From: Salmonirosea aquatica | Lineage (GTDB): Bacteria > Bacteroidota > Bacteroidia > Cytophagales > Spirosomataceae | Assembly: GCF_009296315.1 (NCBI RefSeq) | Contig: NZ_WHLY01000002.1 | Span: 992,001-1,056,000, forward strand | Direction of reading: 5' to 3' | DNA length: 64,000 nt | Shown: positions 43,467 to 53,590 of the stretch, in pieces | Position numbering within the stretch: the first letter of the stretch is position 1 | Layout of the letters: every line of letters starts with the position of its first letter | Translations under genes and position numbers: made by a program | The notes under the pieces: model-generated | The model's database searches: none | Told to the model about the DNA's origin: nothing | Seen by the model: the letters and a program-made list of their open reading frames with translations, nothing else

Positions 43467-43474
43467 CAAAGTTA
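43467..43474 (-). promoter_or_regulatory. Candidate -7 box for sucAB
   Basis: Read on the minus strand this is TAACTTTG, an exact TAnnTTTG, 28 bp before the sucA ATG. A TTTG occurs nearby but at too short a spacing, so the -33 box is uncertain. Confidence 0.4.
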
Positions 43475-43553
43475 CGAGATGTTTCCAAACAAGGCATATA
43501 AAATACCCATTTTAAAGGGTTCCTCACAAGGGAATTTAGTGGAAAAACAGGAA

Positions 43554-44465
43554 TCAATTCATGTGAAATCCCGACGGATTCGGTGTGAATTTGAGCATGA
43601 TTTCGTGTATGCTGATCGGGGTGTTGTTGATCCCGACGATGCTGCTCTCAATAGCCCTTGAATTGTAAATGTACCCCAGGCGAACATTTCGACCTACCTG
43701 AGCTTCGCCCGAGAGCTGCACATAGTTGACCCTCGCCATGCGATAGAATGCGCCCAGGCCTATCTTTTCATCGTACCATAACCGCCCCCCTACGTCAATC
43801 CGCAACTTGGAGCCTGACTCCTGAACAAACAAGACACTGGGTATGATTTTGACCTGATCGGAGGACTGAAGCGTGGCTCCTGCTGTGATATACAGGGGTT
43901 TGCTGTACACAAGCGAATTCTGTCCGTTGCCATAACCCTGCGACAACAGTTCCGGCTTGGAAACGCCGAAATAAAATTCGTCCGAATGAATCCACACCCC
44001 CAGTCCGAAACTTCCCAAGGCCCGATTGAGCGAGGTACCCGAGGCAAAATCATAGACAGGTAGTACGTTAATCCCTCCCTGAGCCCCCAGGGATACTTTC
44101 CAGCTTACCGAGGCATCCCAATGGTAGGCCGCCGAACCGTACACACCTGTGGTATAATAGGGCGACATCCGGTCGTTCAGGGCCTGAAGTCCCAACCCTA
44201 CCTTGCCATTGGCCACGGTGCCATCCATGGCAAATGTTTGGGTGATAGGCGCGTTCGGAATGAAAAACCAGCGCCGACGGAGCAACACCGACATATTGAA
44301 ATCCTCCCGGACACCCGTAAAAGCGGGATTGATGGCCATGGGGTTTTGGATGTACTGCTCGTACAATACTTCTTTTTGGGCCTGGGCCTCTGAATAAAAA
44401 AGCAGCGCCATTCCCAGGGCAAGTGTCCCGGCCAGTACGGCGCGTCGGCAAAGAATTGATTTCAT
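43554..44465 (-). CDS. PorP/SprF-family T9SS outer-membrane protein (second copy)
   Basis: A 303-residue outer-membrane beta-barrel protein of the PorP/SprF family. It has a signal peptide (AVLAGTLALGMALLFYSEAQ) and the family's N-terminal signature EQYIQNPMAINPAFTGVRE. ATG at 44465 is chosen over a TTG at 44471. SprF-type proteins assist secretion or attachment of a cognate T9SS type B cargo. It lies below a strong terminator, so it is separately transcribed from the giant-cargo operon upstream, and no cargo gene adjoins it. Confidence 0.88.
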   Translation of the reverse strand: MKSILCRRAVLAGTLALGMALLFYSEAQAQKEVLYEQYIQNPMAINPAFTGVREDFNMSVLLRRRWFFIPNAPITQTFAMDGTVANGKVGLGLQALNDRMSPYYTTGVYGSAAYHWDASVSWKVSLGAQGGINVLPVYDFASGTSLNRALGSFGLGVWIHSDEFYFGVSKPELLSQGYGNGQNSLVYSKPLYITAGATLQSSDQVKIIPSVLFVQESGSKLRIDVGGRLWYDEKIGLGAFYRMARVNYVQLSGEAQVGRNVRLGYIYNSRAIESSIVGINNTPISIHEIMLKFTPNPSGFHMN

Positions 44466-44554
44466 AAGCAAATAGTCTGTTCAGGTACCTGGGCGGCCAG
44501 GAAATCTGACAAATAAAGACATAATCAAGTCAACACATCAATAAAATACAAAAA

Positions 44555-44580
44555 AGGCAGGAGAAAAATTTCTCCTGCCT
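44555..44580 (-). terminator. Intrinsic terminator of the T9SS adhesin operon
   Basis: AGGCAGGAGA pairs with TCTCCTGCCT (arms extendable to 12 bp). On the minus strand the right arm is followed by TTTTTTG. It lies 22 bp past the OmpA-family stop and upstream of the second SprF gene. Confidence 0.85.
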
Positions 44581-44601
44581 CATTCAGTCCCGTGGGGGTA
44601 C

Positions 44602-47001
44602 CTACTGAAAGTTAAGTACCCGTATTTCGGTTCTCCGGTTTTTCTGGTGCTCCTCTTCGGTGCAGTCACTACCGTCGCCGCAATTATTTACCAGTCGGCT
44701 TTCTCCAAAGCCTTTCGAAGTAATTCGGTCGGCTGAGATCCCCTTCGACATCAGATATTCGCGAGCCGCCTTGGCCCGGTCGTTCGACAGAATTCTGTTA
44801 TACCGCGCGGTGGCGCGGCTATCCGTATGGGAACCCAACTCTATGCGCATCATGGGGTACTTTTCCAGTATTTCCACTACCTTATTTAGCTCAAAGGCCG
44901 CATCGGGACGAATCGTGGCTTTATCGAGGTCATAATAGATGTTGTCGATTTTGACCACGTCGCCTTTTTCGAACATCTGAATATCCAGATCCAGGTTAGT
45001 AGCAGGATTATAACCAATTACCTGCTTTCCGAAGGTACCATATTCATTCGACTTCACATCCAGGGTGTAGTTATGCCCGGGTACCGCCGTAAATCCGTAA
45101 TTGCCACTGGCATCGGTGGTTGTGTTTTGGATGGTACCGTCGGTAGCATCCTTAATAGTGACCACCACACCCGGCAGCGGCCGGGTACCCTGACGGGCCA
45201 GGACCCTACCGGTTGCGTTGTTGATAACCGTGGGTTCCTGCCCCCTGGGAGCCACAGTCCGCTTCAGGGGTATCTCCAGGCTCGTTGGTCGCTCATCGTC
45301 AAATGCCTCCGTACTGAACCCCAGGGTACTGTTTTGATAGCCTTCGCGGGAGGCCACAAACGTAAATTGATTTTCGGCCGTCAAACAGAGCAGTACATTG
45401 CCCGTGCTGTCGGTCTTCACCTGTCGCTCTCCGCCGGGATTGCTTTTATTTTCTATCTCTACTAGAGCATTCACAAGGGGTTCTCCGGTAGCTTCGTCAA
45501 ATACGGCCACGGTCAGGTCGCGGCATGCATACAGGGGGCCCTGCCGGCTAAACCGGTAGATGTCGTCATCGATCCCTCCCGCTTTTCGGTTGCTGCTGAA
45601 ATAGCCCGTCGTCCGCTCTGCGTCCGTAATCAACCCAAAGTCATCCCGATTGGAATTGATGGGTGCGCCGAGGTTTATGCTTTTTTTTGCTTTGCAATAG
45701 GATTCCATAGGAGCGTAAAATATGTCCAGGTCACCCATGCCGGCATGGCCGTCCGATGAAAAATAAAGATTGCCCACCGGGTCCACAAAAGGAAACATTT
45801 CATTGCCTTTGGTGTTGATTTCCGGTCCTGCATTGAGGGGTTCGGTCCAGACTCCGTTCTCAAAACGCGACACATAGATATCCGTACCGCCCAAGCCACC
45901 GGGACGGTCGGAAGCAAAATAGAGCAAGGTGTTGTCAGGGTTCAGTGCGGGATGTCCCGATGAATACTCGTCACTGTTCAGTGGCAATTCCTCCACGTTC
46001 GTCCAAACTCCATTCACCAGCTCTGCCGTGTAGAGCTTGAGCTTATTAATACCCTCTTGGCTGGTTTTGTATTTGTTATTATTGTAGTTATTACGGGTAA
46101 AGATAATCCGGTTTCCATCGGCGGTAAAGGTAGCCGACCCTTCGTGGTATTTTGTATTAAGAGTCTTGCTAAATCGCTGTGATTCGGTAAGCGGGCGTTC
46201 TTCATAGCCCAAATTGGTATTATAGGCAACCCCGGCAAAAAAGCCCACAGTGCGGGAGTCGTTTGGCGTAAGGGCCGTATAAGCATCCATACCCAATACA
46301 CTTTTCCAACGCCGCTTTATCCTGGGTACCGGATCGATCGAACCGCCCAGCGAGGCTGTAGCCTGCCCTTTGATTTTTTTTAGATTGGGTAGATAGTATA
46401 AATCCAGAAAAGACGTTTCGTCCCAGTTGAAAACCCGTTTGATGGCCAGCGCTTCATCACGTCCTGACACAAACACGAGTCCGTCTTTATAGTAGGTAGG
46501 GCTGAAGTCCGCCGCCGAACTATTCATATTGAGATGTTCGACTTTGTAAGAACCGGCGTTTTTAGTAAGAAGCGCCACGTTGCTGTACAGCTTGGAGAAT
46601 TTACTGCCCCGACGGTCTTCGGCGTTCAAAGTATTGTATTTCTCGTATGTCTCCTGCGCTTCTCCGTATTTACCATTACTGGCCAACACCTGTGCAAAGT
46701 ACAAATAACAATTGACGTATTCGGCTGGCAAGTCCTGCTCAAAGTCGCTTATCAATTGCCGGAACACCCTTTCTGAATTCGGCATATCTTTTAACTGGCG
46801 GTAGCTGTAAGCCAGCTTGGCCTGTGCCGAAAGTATTTCACCTTTGTTAAGGCTAGGATTTTTCAGGGCCTCCTCGTAAAGGGTGACCGCCTTAAGGTAA
46901 GCAAGCGAATTGTATTCCCGATCGGCCAGCTCCATCGTCGACTGGGCCCAACCCCGATACACCAGTAAAAGGAGGATCAGTTGAATAGTAAAATACTTCA
47001 T
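44602..47001 (-). CDS. OmpA-family protein with TPR, PD40 and regulatory-like domains (PorE-like)
   Basis: A 799-residue outer-membrane-associated protein. ATG at 47001 gives a signal peptide (KYFTIQLILLLLVYRGWA then Q). Domains: TPR-like helices (about 20-135), PD40/WD40-like blades (about 170-480; TLLYFASDRPGGLGGTDIYV, NLYFSSDGHAGMGDLDIFY), carboxypeptidase-regulatory-like folds (about 490-680) and a C-terminal OmpA domain (IELGSHTDSRATARYNRILS) that binds peptidoglycan. The same order occurs in PorE, which ties the T9SS to the cell wall. It follows SprF in the giant-cargo operon. Confidence 0.9.
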   Translation of the reverse strand: MKYFTIQLILLLLVYRGWAQSTMELADREYNSLAYLKAVTLYEEALKNPSLNKGEILSAQAKLAYSYRQLKDMPNSERVFRQLISDFEQDLPAEYVNCYLYFAQVLASNGKYGEAQETYEKYNTLNAEDRRGSKFSKLYSNVALLTKNAGSYKVEHLNMNSSAADFSPTYYKDGLVFVSGRDEALAIKRVFNWDETSFLDLYYLPNLKKIKGQATASLGGSIDPVPRIKRRWKSVLGMDAYTALTPNDSRTVGFFAGVAYNTNLGYEERPLTESQRFSKTLNTKYHEGSATFTADGNRIIFTRNNYNNNKYKTSQEGINKLKLYTAELVNGVWTNVEELPLNSDEYSSGHPALNPDNTLLYFASDRPGGLGGTDIYVSRFENGVWTEPLNAGPEINTKGNEMFPFVDPVGNLYFSSDGHAGMGDLDIFYAPMESYCKAKKSINLGAPINSNRDDFGLITDAERTTGYFSSNRKAGGIDDDIYRFSRQGPLYACRDLTVAVFDEATGEPLVNALVEIENKSNPGGERQVKTDSTGNVLLCLTAENQFTFVASREGYQNSTLGFSTEAFDDERPTSLEIPLKRTVAPRGQEPTVINNATGRVLARQGTRPLPGVVVTIKDATDGTIQNTTTDASGNYGFTAVPGHNYTLDVKSNEYGTFGKQVIGYNPATNLDLDIQMFEKGDVVKIDNIYYDLDKATIRPDAAFELNKVVEILEKYPMMRIELGSHTDSRATARYNRILSNDRAKAAREYLMSKGISADRITSKGFGESRLVNNCGDGSDCTEEEHQKNRRTEIRVLNFQ

Positions 47002-47118
47002 CAGTGTGTGTTTTAACAATTGAAACAAAAAAAGCATATTCTCATAGAAACTGGGCTACAGTACCTTGGGAGAATATGCCTGATATGCGAATGTGTGGGA
47101 AGTGGTACGACTAGGTCG

Positions 47119-48135
47119 TTAGAAATAGCGCGGTGTCAGAATCTTGCTTTTCCCATAACCAAACTCATAGCGGAGCATTATTTCGTGGCTGCCCGAGTTG
47201 ATGCTCAAATTCGTTTGCTTCAGTCCATTCAACATCATGTCATAGGCGTATCCCAGGCGGAACTGGTCTGTAATCTGCAACTCCACCATGCCTACGACGG
47301 CATCACTGATGTAGTTGTTAATGTTGTTGCCCGATCCACTGCTGTTATTTAGGGTACTCCACTGGTTATGCCGATAGGAGGTACCGATCGCGATGCGGTC
47401 ATTGATCCACAAGTTAAGGTTTCCATCTACGCCCAGGGGCGCTCCATCTGCATATTTGACCAGTAATGAAGGTTTCAATTTGAGGGTACTGCCTAGCCCT
47501 ACCACAAAGCCCGACATCAGGTAGGCATGCCGTTTCTGCTTAGCCCGGTTGTCGCCTGTGTTGTATTCAGTAAGGTTGTTGGCAATCAACTGAGGGACTG
47601 AAATACCCAGATACGACTTATCATTACTGATGTAGACTCCGGTCCCAAAGTTGGGAAGTATCTTCGAAATGTTTTGTCCAAAGACAGGATCACTACCGCC
47701 TCCGGGCGACAATACGGCTTCTGTAAGGCTCCATCGAAAGCTTGTGGCTCCAGCCTGAAGGCCCAGCGCCAGCGTACTGCGCTCGCCTACCCGAATCTTG
47801 AAGGCATAGGAAGCGTAGACACCCGTTTCGGTCTGTAAGCCAATCTGATCATTGTAAAGTTGCAGGCCAAGGCCCACCCGCTCCTTATTGACAGGAGCAT
47901 CCAGGGTAAAGGTCATGGTTTTGGGCGCGCCCTCCACATTGACCCACTGGTTCCTATACAGGCCCGTAGCACTTAACACATCACGGCTACCTGCATAGGC
48001 AGGGTTGAGCGCCATCATGTTGAACATGTACTGCGAGTACATCTTGTCCTGCTGCGCGAGTACTTTGGTACTGCCAACCCCAAGGATTAGCAGTACCAGT
48101 AAGGCCCAGTTCTTCGTTCTAGAATTTCGTATCAT
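47119..48135 (-). CDS. PorP/SprF-family T9SS outer-membrane protein (next to giant cargo)
   Basis: A 338-residue PorP/SprF barrel protein. The signal peptide (NWALLVLLILGVGSTKVLA then Q) is followed by QDKMYSQYMFNMMALNPAYA, the family hallmark. It starts 4 bp after the stop of the giant type B cargo gene, the arrangement seen for sprB-sprF in Flavobacterium, so it is probably its dedicated secretion or attachment partner. Confidence 0.92.
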   Translation of the reverse strand: MIRNSRTKNWALLVLLILGVGSTKVLAQQDKMYSQYMFNMMALNPAYAGSRDVLSATGLYRNQWVNVEGAPKTMTFTLDAPVNKERVGLGLQLYNDQIGLQTETGVYASYAFKIRVGERSTLALGLQAGATSFRWSLTEAVLSPGGGSDPVFGQNISKILPNFGTGVYISNDKSYLGISVPQLIANNLTEYNTGDNRAKQKRHAYLMSGFVVGLGSTLKLKPSLLVKYADGAPLGVDGNLNLWINDRIAIGTSYRHNQWSTLNNSSGSGNNINNYISDAVVGMVELQITDQFRLGYAYDMMLNGLKQTNLSINSGSHEIMLRYEFGYGKSKILTPRYF

Positions 48136-48139
48136 AATC

Positions 48140-51100
48140 TTAGCGTGTTATAGTCAGGTACCTTACAAACTGCTCTCCATTCTCAAGTTTCACGACGTAG
48201 AAGTACGTTCCATCCGGCAGTCCCTGGCTGGTGCTTCCTACACGCAGTCCATTGTTGGTGGTGCCATCCCAGTCGTTTTTGTAATCGTTGTTCTTATAGA
48301 CAAGGGTCATCCAGCGGTTGTAAATTTCAAGGATCACTTTCTTGCCACCCGTGTTGCGAATCACAAAGTAGTCGTTGATACCGTCGCCATTGGGTGAGAA
48401 GCCCTCCGGTATGAATATCTTGGTACCACCCGGAATTACAATCGGTGTCAATTCGTTTTCGCCCGCCTCGGTCGGATCGTTGTTTCCATTCAGGTCAGGC
48501 TTCAGGCCGTTCGTCGATTTATCCGCAACGCTTATTGTTCCGAATTTAGCCGAAGCATATACCCAGTTCATGTAGGGGGTACTGCGTCCGTCGGTGGAAA
48601 CATTGATCGTAAACGTCAGGGTATCGGTGGCACCGGCGTTCAGTCGACTGTTGGAACTGATTAACAACTCTACATCATTAATTCCATCGAAGTCGGGATT
48701 AACCGCCAGCTGGCTGATATTACTTGCTCTTGGAGTACCTACCTTCCGGAATGTGGCTCCGGTTTTGGTATTGAACACCGAGAAGAGTGAATCGGTCACC
48801 TGTACATTAGTGAGCGCTGCCGTACCATAGTTCTTGACAATGGCCACGTAGGTGATGTTATAGCTTCCGTTCGATTGGCGTACGGTATCCTTCACCGCAA
48901 GGGCTACTCCAATTCTGGCTTCCCCGGGAACGCTGTTCAGTACAATCGGAGTGGGACTACTGTCATTGGTAGGATCGAGATCATTGTCAGGATCAGGATT
49001 GTTGCCGACAGTAGAGCTATCCGCTACCATACTACGATCCGCTCCCATTCCTGAACCCATCGCAATGTTGTTAAATGTGGTCGTGGTAGCTTTAGTCACA
49101 TCCACACGTACCGTCAGCATAATGTCGCGCATCACACCATGAGGCAAAGTACTGAGTGAATCAACCAGCAAGCCCGTGTTGGCTCCCGCGCCGGTGTACA
49201 GCGGATTCACCGTAAATCCTGGATCTGCTGTGACCGATATACTTCCTGGAACAATTACCGCCCCATTTCCAAAGGTAAGCGACAGGTTATCATCTACCTG
49301 GACTTTGGTCAGGTCATTCGTACCCAGGTTTTTGACCATGATGGTATAGGGAACATCGTATACGCCCTCGGAAATCTTAACGGGTGTCCCGGCCATTTTA
49401 GCTACCCCAATTGAATTTGCCTTGGTAATCGGTCCGCCGGTTGCCACAATGTCGACCTCGGAGACGTTGTTGGACAGGTTTGAATCCAGTTGATCAAAAT
49501 TAGCAATCCTGACTACATTTTTGATGGGTCCCACCCCAGTCACCTTTACAGCACAAGAGAAGATCAAACTGTCGTAGGCGGCAAGAGCAGGAATCACCCC
49601 TTTGATCACATTTCCTTCAATGCTGTACCCTACTCCGGCAATGTACTCTATGCCCGCCGGGAGTATATCAAGGATTGTGATATTCGTGGCGTTCACAGGT
49701 CCGTTATTCTTGATCTTAATCGAGTAGGTAACTTCTCCGCCGGTATTGACCGTGGTTTTGTCAACAGTTTTATAAATGGCTAGGTCCGTTTTTACTGTAT
49801 CAGCAGCACAATCCACGATGTTTACTTCGATCTTGGCTGGTTCGCTGTAACATCCCATGCTCGATTTTTCAAACACGTAGTAGGTTCCGGCACCTACCGC
49901 TTGGGGTGATACGATCTCGTCAGACATCGGTGAAGCTCCAATCCGGTAGATGTATGAGTTTCCACTCGCAGGCAATCCGGTAATCGCTGTTGTCAGGTCA
50001 ACTGTAGTCGCAGGACACGTGTTGCGCTTGTTGGACACGATAGGCTTAACCAGAGCATCTTTCACAATTATGATGACTTTCGGTGAGGCGATCGAGGTAC
50101 AACCGTCTTTATTGACCAGCGTCAGCGAGTAGGTACCGCTTGTTTTCACTACGAAGTTTACCTTCGAAGAAGCAGCGCCCCCGTTCCATTTGTATGTGTA
50201 GGCCGATGAGCTTTCATCCAGCAGATCCAGAGCAGTAAGTACAACCGAATCACCGGCGCACACGGTGAGGGTAGTCGTCGCTGTATCGGTTTTTGTTACG
50301 CCGTTTATTGCAATCCGGGGACGGATTTTGATGGATTTAAGCGTAAGTACCATTGAATCTGTTGCTGACTTGCAGGTACCTGCTCCGTCGGGATCGTTCG
50401 TCTTCAGGCTGAGCGTTACCGAACCTTTCCCGATGTCTGCCAGTGATGGCATATACGTGGCGGTCAATGAGGCCGGATTATCAAAGGTTCCGGTTCCGTC
50501 GGTAGTCCATGTCGCGCTGGTGGCAGCTCCGCCAATTGATCCCGTTAGCTGATAGGATACCGCTGCGCAAATCGTAGCGTCATTACCCGCGTTGGCAGTG
50601 GCAGGATTGGTTTCACAAGCTACCGGGTTGTTACAGTTGGTAATCGTCACGACAATTATCGAAGGCGCGCTGTAACAGCCTGCGGTTGTCTGCTCAAACA
50701 CATAGTAGGTACCTGCGGGAGCCGAAGCTGGGTTTTCAACAGCTGTTGATCCTGGCGTGATTCCTTTGCGGTAGATGAAGGTACCACCCGTGCTCTTCGG
50801 CGTGCTGGTGACTCCCAGCGTCAGATTCACCGTTGTAGCAGGACAGCTGTTCGTCAGATTCTGAGTAAGCGGCTTGTCTACCTTTGGAACCACCTTGACG
50901 ACTACGGGGGTTGAGGCATTGCTCTGGCAGTTGCCCGAAGTGATACACTTGGCGGTATAGGTCGTGGTAGCTTCAGGAGAAACAACAATTGAACTACCCG
51001 TCTGACCATTTGACCAGGTGACTGTGGCGTTTGCACTACAACCACTGGCCGTCAGATTAACGGATTCACCGAAGCACACCGTTGTAGCTGCTGCAACTAT

Positions 51101-53257
51101 CGCAGGCGCTTCGGGCTTACCTACCGTGATGACGCAGGCCAGTGAGGGCTTGCTTTCGCAGCTCCCCAGCTTGCATACGGCACTGAACGATGTAGTGGCA
51201 GTTGGTTTTACAAAAATACTGGCTCCTGTCATTCCATTTGACCACATCACGTTACCCTCACAACCCATGGCGGTCAGCTTGACACTATCACCCGAGCAGA
51301 TGCTCTTCGAGCTTGCGGCTATGGTGGGTACGCTTAGCTTCGTAACGCTTACGGTCACGGCATTTGAAGGGGTACTGGTGCACAGATCGTCTACTTTGCA
51401 AGAGGCAGTAAAAGTTTTGGTCGCACTCAGGGCCACTGTAATACTAGGCCCGGTTTGGCCCGTAGACCATACTACTGTCTGCGTGCATCCAGTTGCCCTC
51501 AAGGTAACCGAATCGCCGACACATACCGTCGGTGAACTGGCCGTGATAGTGGGGGCTACCACATCACATCCATTCACCATAATGGTAATCTTGGCAGTAT
51601 CGCTGATGCATTCTTTCACGATGCAGATGGCTGTATAGGTAGTCGTGCTGGTGGGTGAAACCGTTATGCTGTTTCCAGCGCTTGCATTTGACCATTCCAA
51701 CATGCCATTCTCGCAACCCGTAGCCGTAATTTTTGTCGAATCTCCCGCATTGATTGAATTCTTGGAAGCTACAAGCACGGGCTTCAAGGGCTCAACGACA
51801 TTGATTTTGTATACTCCTGAGCTTGCGCTCTCGCAGCCGTTCACTACACATTTTGCGGTATAGTTTGTGGTAACTACCGGACTAACCACAATGGCGACTC
51901 CGGTTTGGCCGGTAGACCACTTAGCCGTACCTGCACAGTTTTCAATGAGGAGGGTCACGCTGCCTCCCTTGCAAATACTGTCGGTTGAGCATACAACCGT
52001 TGGCGGAGGCGTCGTCGTGACGTCAATCGTTATGGTAGCCTTCGCACTGATACAGGTACCTTTTTCGCAAGTAGCGGTATAGGTTGTGGTAGAGGTAGGC
52101 TTAACCTTAATACTCGCTCCGGTCATGCCATTGTCCCATTTTACTTGCCCCGTACAACCAGTTGCCGTGATGGTAACACTGTCACCCGCGCAAATCGACA
52201 TTTTGTTAGCCGTCAGCACAGGTGGTGTAACAGGAGACACCTGAATGGTCAGCTGATTGGACGCACCACTTGCGCAGGTACCTGCGGTGGTTTTACAAGT
52301 GGCGGTATAATTCGTGGTGGTCGTCGGATTGACCTTGATCGAAGCGCCTTCAGCCCCACTAGACCATTTTACGCTTCCGATACAGCCCGTGGCAGTCAGC
52401 GTAACTTCGTCTCCGGCGCAAATGTCCGTTTTGTTGGCCGCGATGACCGGTGCAGTACCCGAGGTGTTTACGTTGATCGTCAACGTATTGGATATCCCGC
52501 TCTCGCAACCCTCCACCTTACACTTCGCAGTATAGCTGGTAGTAGCCGATGGTGAGACGTATATGCTAGCGCCCATCCGGCCGTTTGACCAGTTTACTGT
52601 GCCTGCGCATCCGGTTGCGGTTAATTTCACCGAATCGCCTGAGCAGATTACGGTTTTATCGCTGGCTATGATCGGGGTTGTCGGTATTACTACGTTGATC
52701 GTAACGGTATTAGACTCACCACTCTCGCAGGCTTCCGTCTTACAGGTAGCTGTGAAACTCTTCGTGGCAGCCAGGGTAACGTTAATTGAGGTACCTGTCT
52801 GACCCGTCGACCATTTTACGGTTCCCTCACAATTCGTGGCCGTCAGGGTAGCGCTTCCACCCGGACAAACGGTGAGCTTGTTGGAGGCTATCATCGGAGC
52901 GTCGGGTTTGCTTACCTTGATCTCATGCTGCTCCGATTGCGCACTTTCGCATGTGCCAATCACACACTTGGCCGAATACGAAGTAGTCGTCATTGGACTT
53001 ACGGTAATGGAGGTACCCGTTTCTCCATCCGACCACTTCACAACACCTTCGCACTCATGGGCGGTCAGAACCACACTTTCACCGGGACAAATTTCCATTT
53101 TGCCACACGTGATGATCGGTGCAGGTCCAGGCTGACCTACCTGGATCGTGATAGAGACAGTATCGCTTACGCATTCATTCTTTTTGCAATACGCAGTGTA
53201 GGTAGTAGTAGTTGTTGGTGTCACTACCAGGGGGTACCTGTGGCTCCGGTTGACCAC
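48140..53257 (-). CDS. Giant T9SS type B adhesin, C-terminal fragment (frameshifted gene)
   Basis: This frame covers about 1,700 residues: ten Ig-like repeats of 75-80 residues (each with a WSxGxTGxSIxV core, TTxYTAxC and ICxGDSVxLTA), then SprB-like and DUF11-like domains (TVNTGGEVTYSIKIKNNGP), and the type B sorting domain at the C-terminus (IPEGFSPNGDGINDYFVIRN, LPDGTYFYVVKL). The start shown is artificial: it lies inside a repeat. One base restored in the G5 run at 53230-53234 joins it to the fragment at 53224-56058. SprF follows after 4 bp. Expected to be surface-exposed and possibly adhesive or motility-related. Confidence 0.85.
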   Translation of the reverse strand: MVNRSHRYPLVVTPTTTTTYTAYCKKNECVSDTVSITIQVGQPGPAPIITCGKMEICPGESVVLTAHECEGVVKWSDGETGTSITVSPMTTTSYSAKCVIGTCESAQSEQHEIKVSKPDAPMIASNKLTVCPGGSATLTATNCEGTVKWSTGQTGTSINVTLAATKSFTATCKTEACESGESNTVTINVVIPTTPIIASDKTVICSGDSVKLTATGCAGTVNWSNGRMGASIYVSPSATTSYTAKCKVEGCESGISNTLTINVNTSGTAPVIAANKTDICAGDEVTLTATGCIGSVKWSSGAEGASIKVNPTTTTNYTATCKTTAGTCASGASNQLTIQVSPVTPPVLTANKMSICAGDSVTITATGCTGQVKWDNGMTGASIKVKPTSTTTYTATCEKGTCISAKATITIDVTTTPPPTVVCSTDSICKGGSVTLLIENCAGTAKWSTGQTGVAIVVSPVVTTNYTAKCVVNGCESASSGVYKINVVEPLKPVLVASKNSINAGDSTKITATGCENGMLEWSNASAGNSITVSPTSTTTYTAICIVKECISDTAKITIMVNGCDVVAPTITASSPTVCVGDSVTLRATGCTQTVVWSTGQTGPSITVALSATKTFTASCKVDDLCTSTPSNAVTVSVTKLSVPTIAASSKSICSGDSVKLTAMGCEGNVMWSNGMTGASIFVKPTATTSFSAVCKLGSCESKPSLACVITVGKPEAPAIVAAATTVCFGESVNLTASGCSANATVTWSNGQTGSSIVVSPEATTTYTAKCITSGNCQSNASTPVVVKVVPKVDKPLTQNLTNSCPATTVNLTLGVTSTPKSTGGTFIYRKGITPGSTAVENPASAPAGTYYVFEQTTAGCYSAPSIIVVTITNCNNPVACETNPATANAGNDATICAAVSYQLTGSIGGAATSATWTTDGTGTFDNPASLTATYMPSLADIGKGSVTLSLKTNDPDGAGTCKSATDSMVLTLKSIKIRPRIAINGVTKTDTATTTLTVCAGDSVVLTALDLLDESSSAYTYKWNGGAASSKVNFVVKTSGTYSLTLVNKDGCTSIASPKVIIIVKDALVKPIVSNKRNTCPATTVDLTTAITGLPASGNSYIYRIGASPMSDEIVSPQAVGAGTYYVFEKSSMGCYSEPAKIEVNIVDCAADTVKTDLAIYKTVDKTTVNTGGEVTYSIKIKNNGPVNATNITILDILPAGIEYIAGVGYSIEGNVIKGVIPALAAYDSLIFSCAVKVTGVGPIKNVVRIANFDQLDSNLSNNVSEVDIVATGGPITKANSIGVAKMAGTPVKISEGVYDVPYTIMVKNLGTNDLTKVQVDDNLSLTFGNGAVIVPGSISVTADPGFTVNPLYTGAGANTGLLVDSLSTLPHGVMRDIMLTVRVDVTKATTTTFNNIAMGSGMGADRSMVADSSTVGNNPDPDNDLDPTNDSSPTPIVLNSVPGEARIGVALAVKDTVRQSNGSYNITYVAIVKNYGTAALTNVQVTDSLFSVFNTKTGATFRKVGTPRASNISQLAVNPDFDGINDVELLISSNSRLNAGATDTLTFTINVSTDGRSTPYMNWVYASAKFGTISVADKSTNGLKPDLNGNNDPTEAGENELTPIVIPGGTKIFIPEGFSPNGDGINDYFVIRNTGGKKVILEIYNRWMTLVYKNNDYKNDWDGTTNNGLRVGSTSQGLPDGTYFYVVKLENGEQFVRYLTITR

Positions 53258-53590
53258 ACCAGCACGCCATTACAATTCGCAGCAGTCAGGGTGGCACTTC
53301 CCCCTTCACAGACTGAGCTCACATTGCTGGCGAGCACGGGCTTCACAGTGTTCGCTACATTAATTGTAATCGGATTAGATGGTATGCTGTTACACTCATC
53401 CTTCTGGCAAACGGCCGTGAAGGTAGTTGTCTGGTCGATGGGCAATGTGATAGAGACCCCTTCCATCCCGTTCGACCATTTAACGGTACCGTTTTTACAT
53501 CCCACAGCGGTGAGCGTTACCGATGTACCCACGCAAATAGTAGTTTGAGCACATGCGATAATGGGTGGATCAATCGTTGGGCAACCGGTA
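50900..53590 (-). repeat. Array of twelve Ig-like coding repeats in the giant adhesin
   Basis: Twelve consecutive repeats of roughly 75-80 codons, ten in the downstream frame and two in the frame above the 53230-53234 indel. Each has two or more cysteines at fixed places (TGCxGxVxW, YTAxCxxxxCxS). Boundaries are approximate. Neighbouring repeats differ at many positions, so the array is old rather than a recent amplification. Confidence 0.8.

Noticed and set aside
53224-53257. Independent start for the 1,705-residue adhesin frame
   Set aside because: It begins in mid-repeat, has no signal peptide and the preceding frame supplies the missing half repeat.
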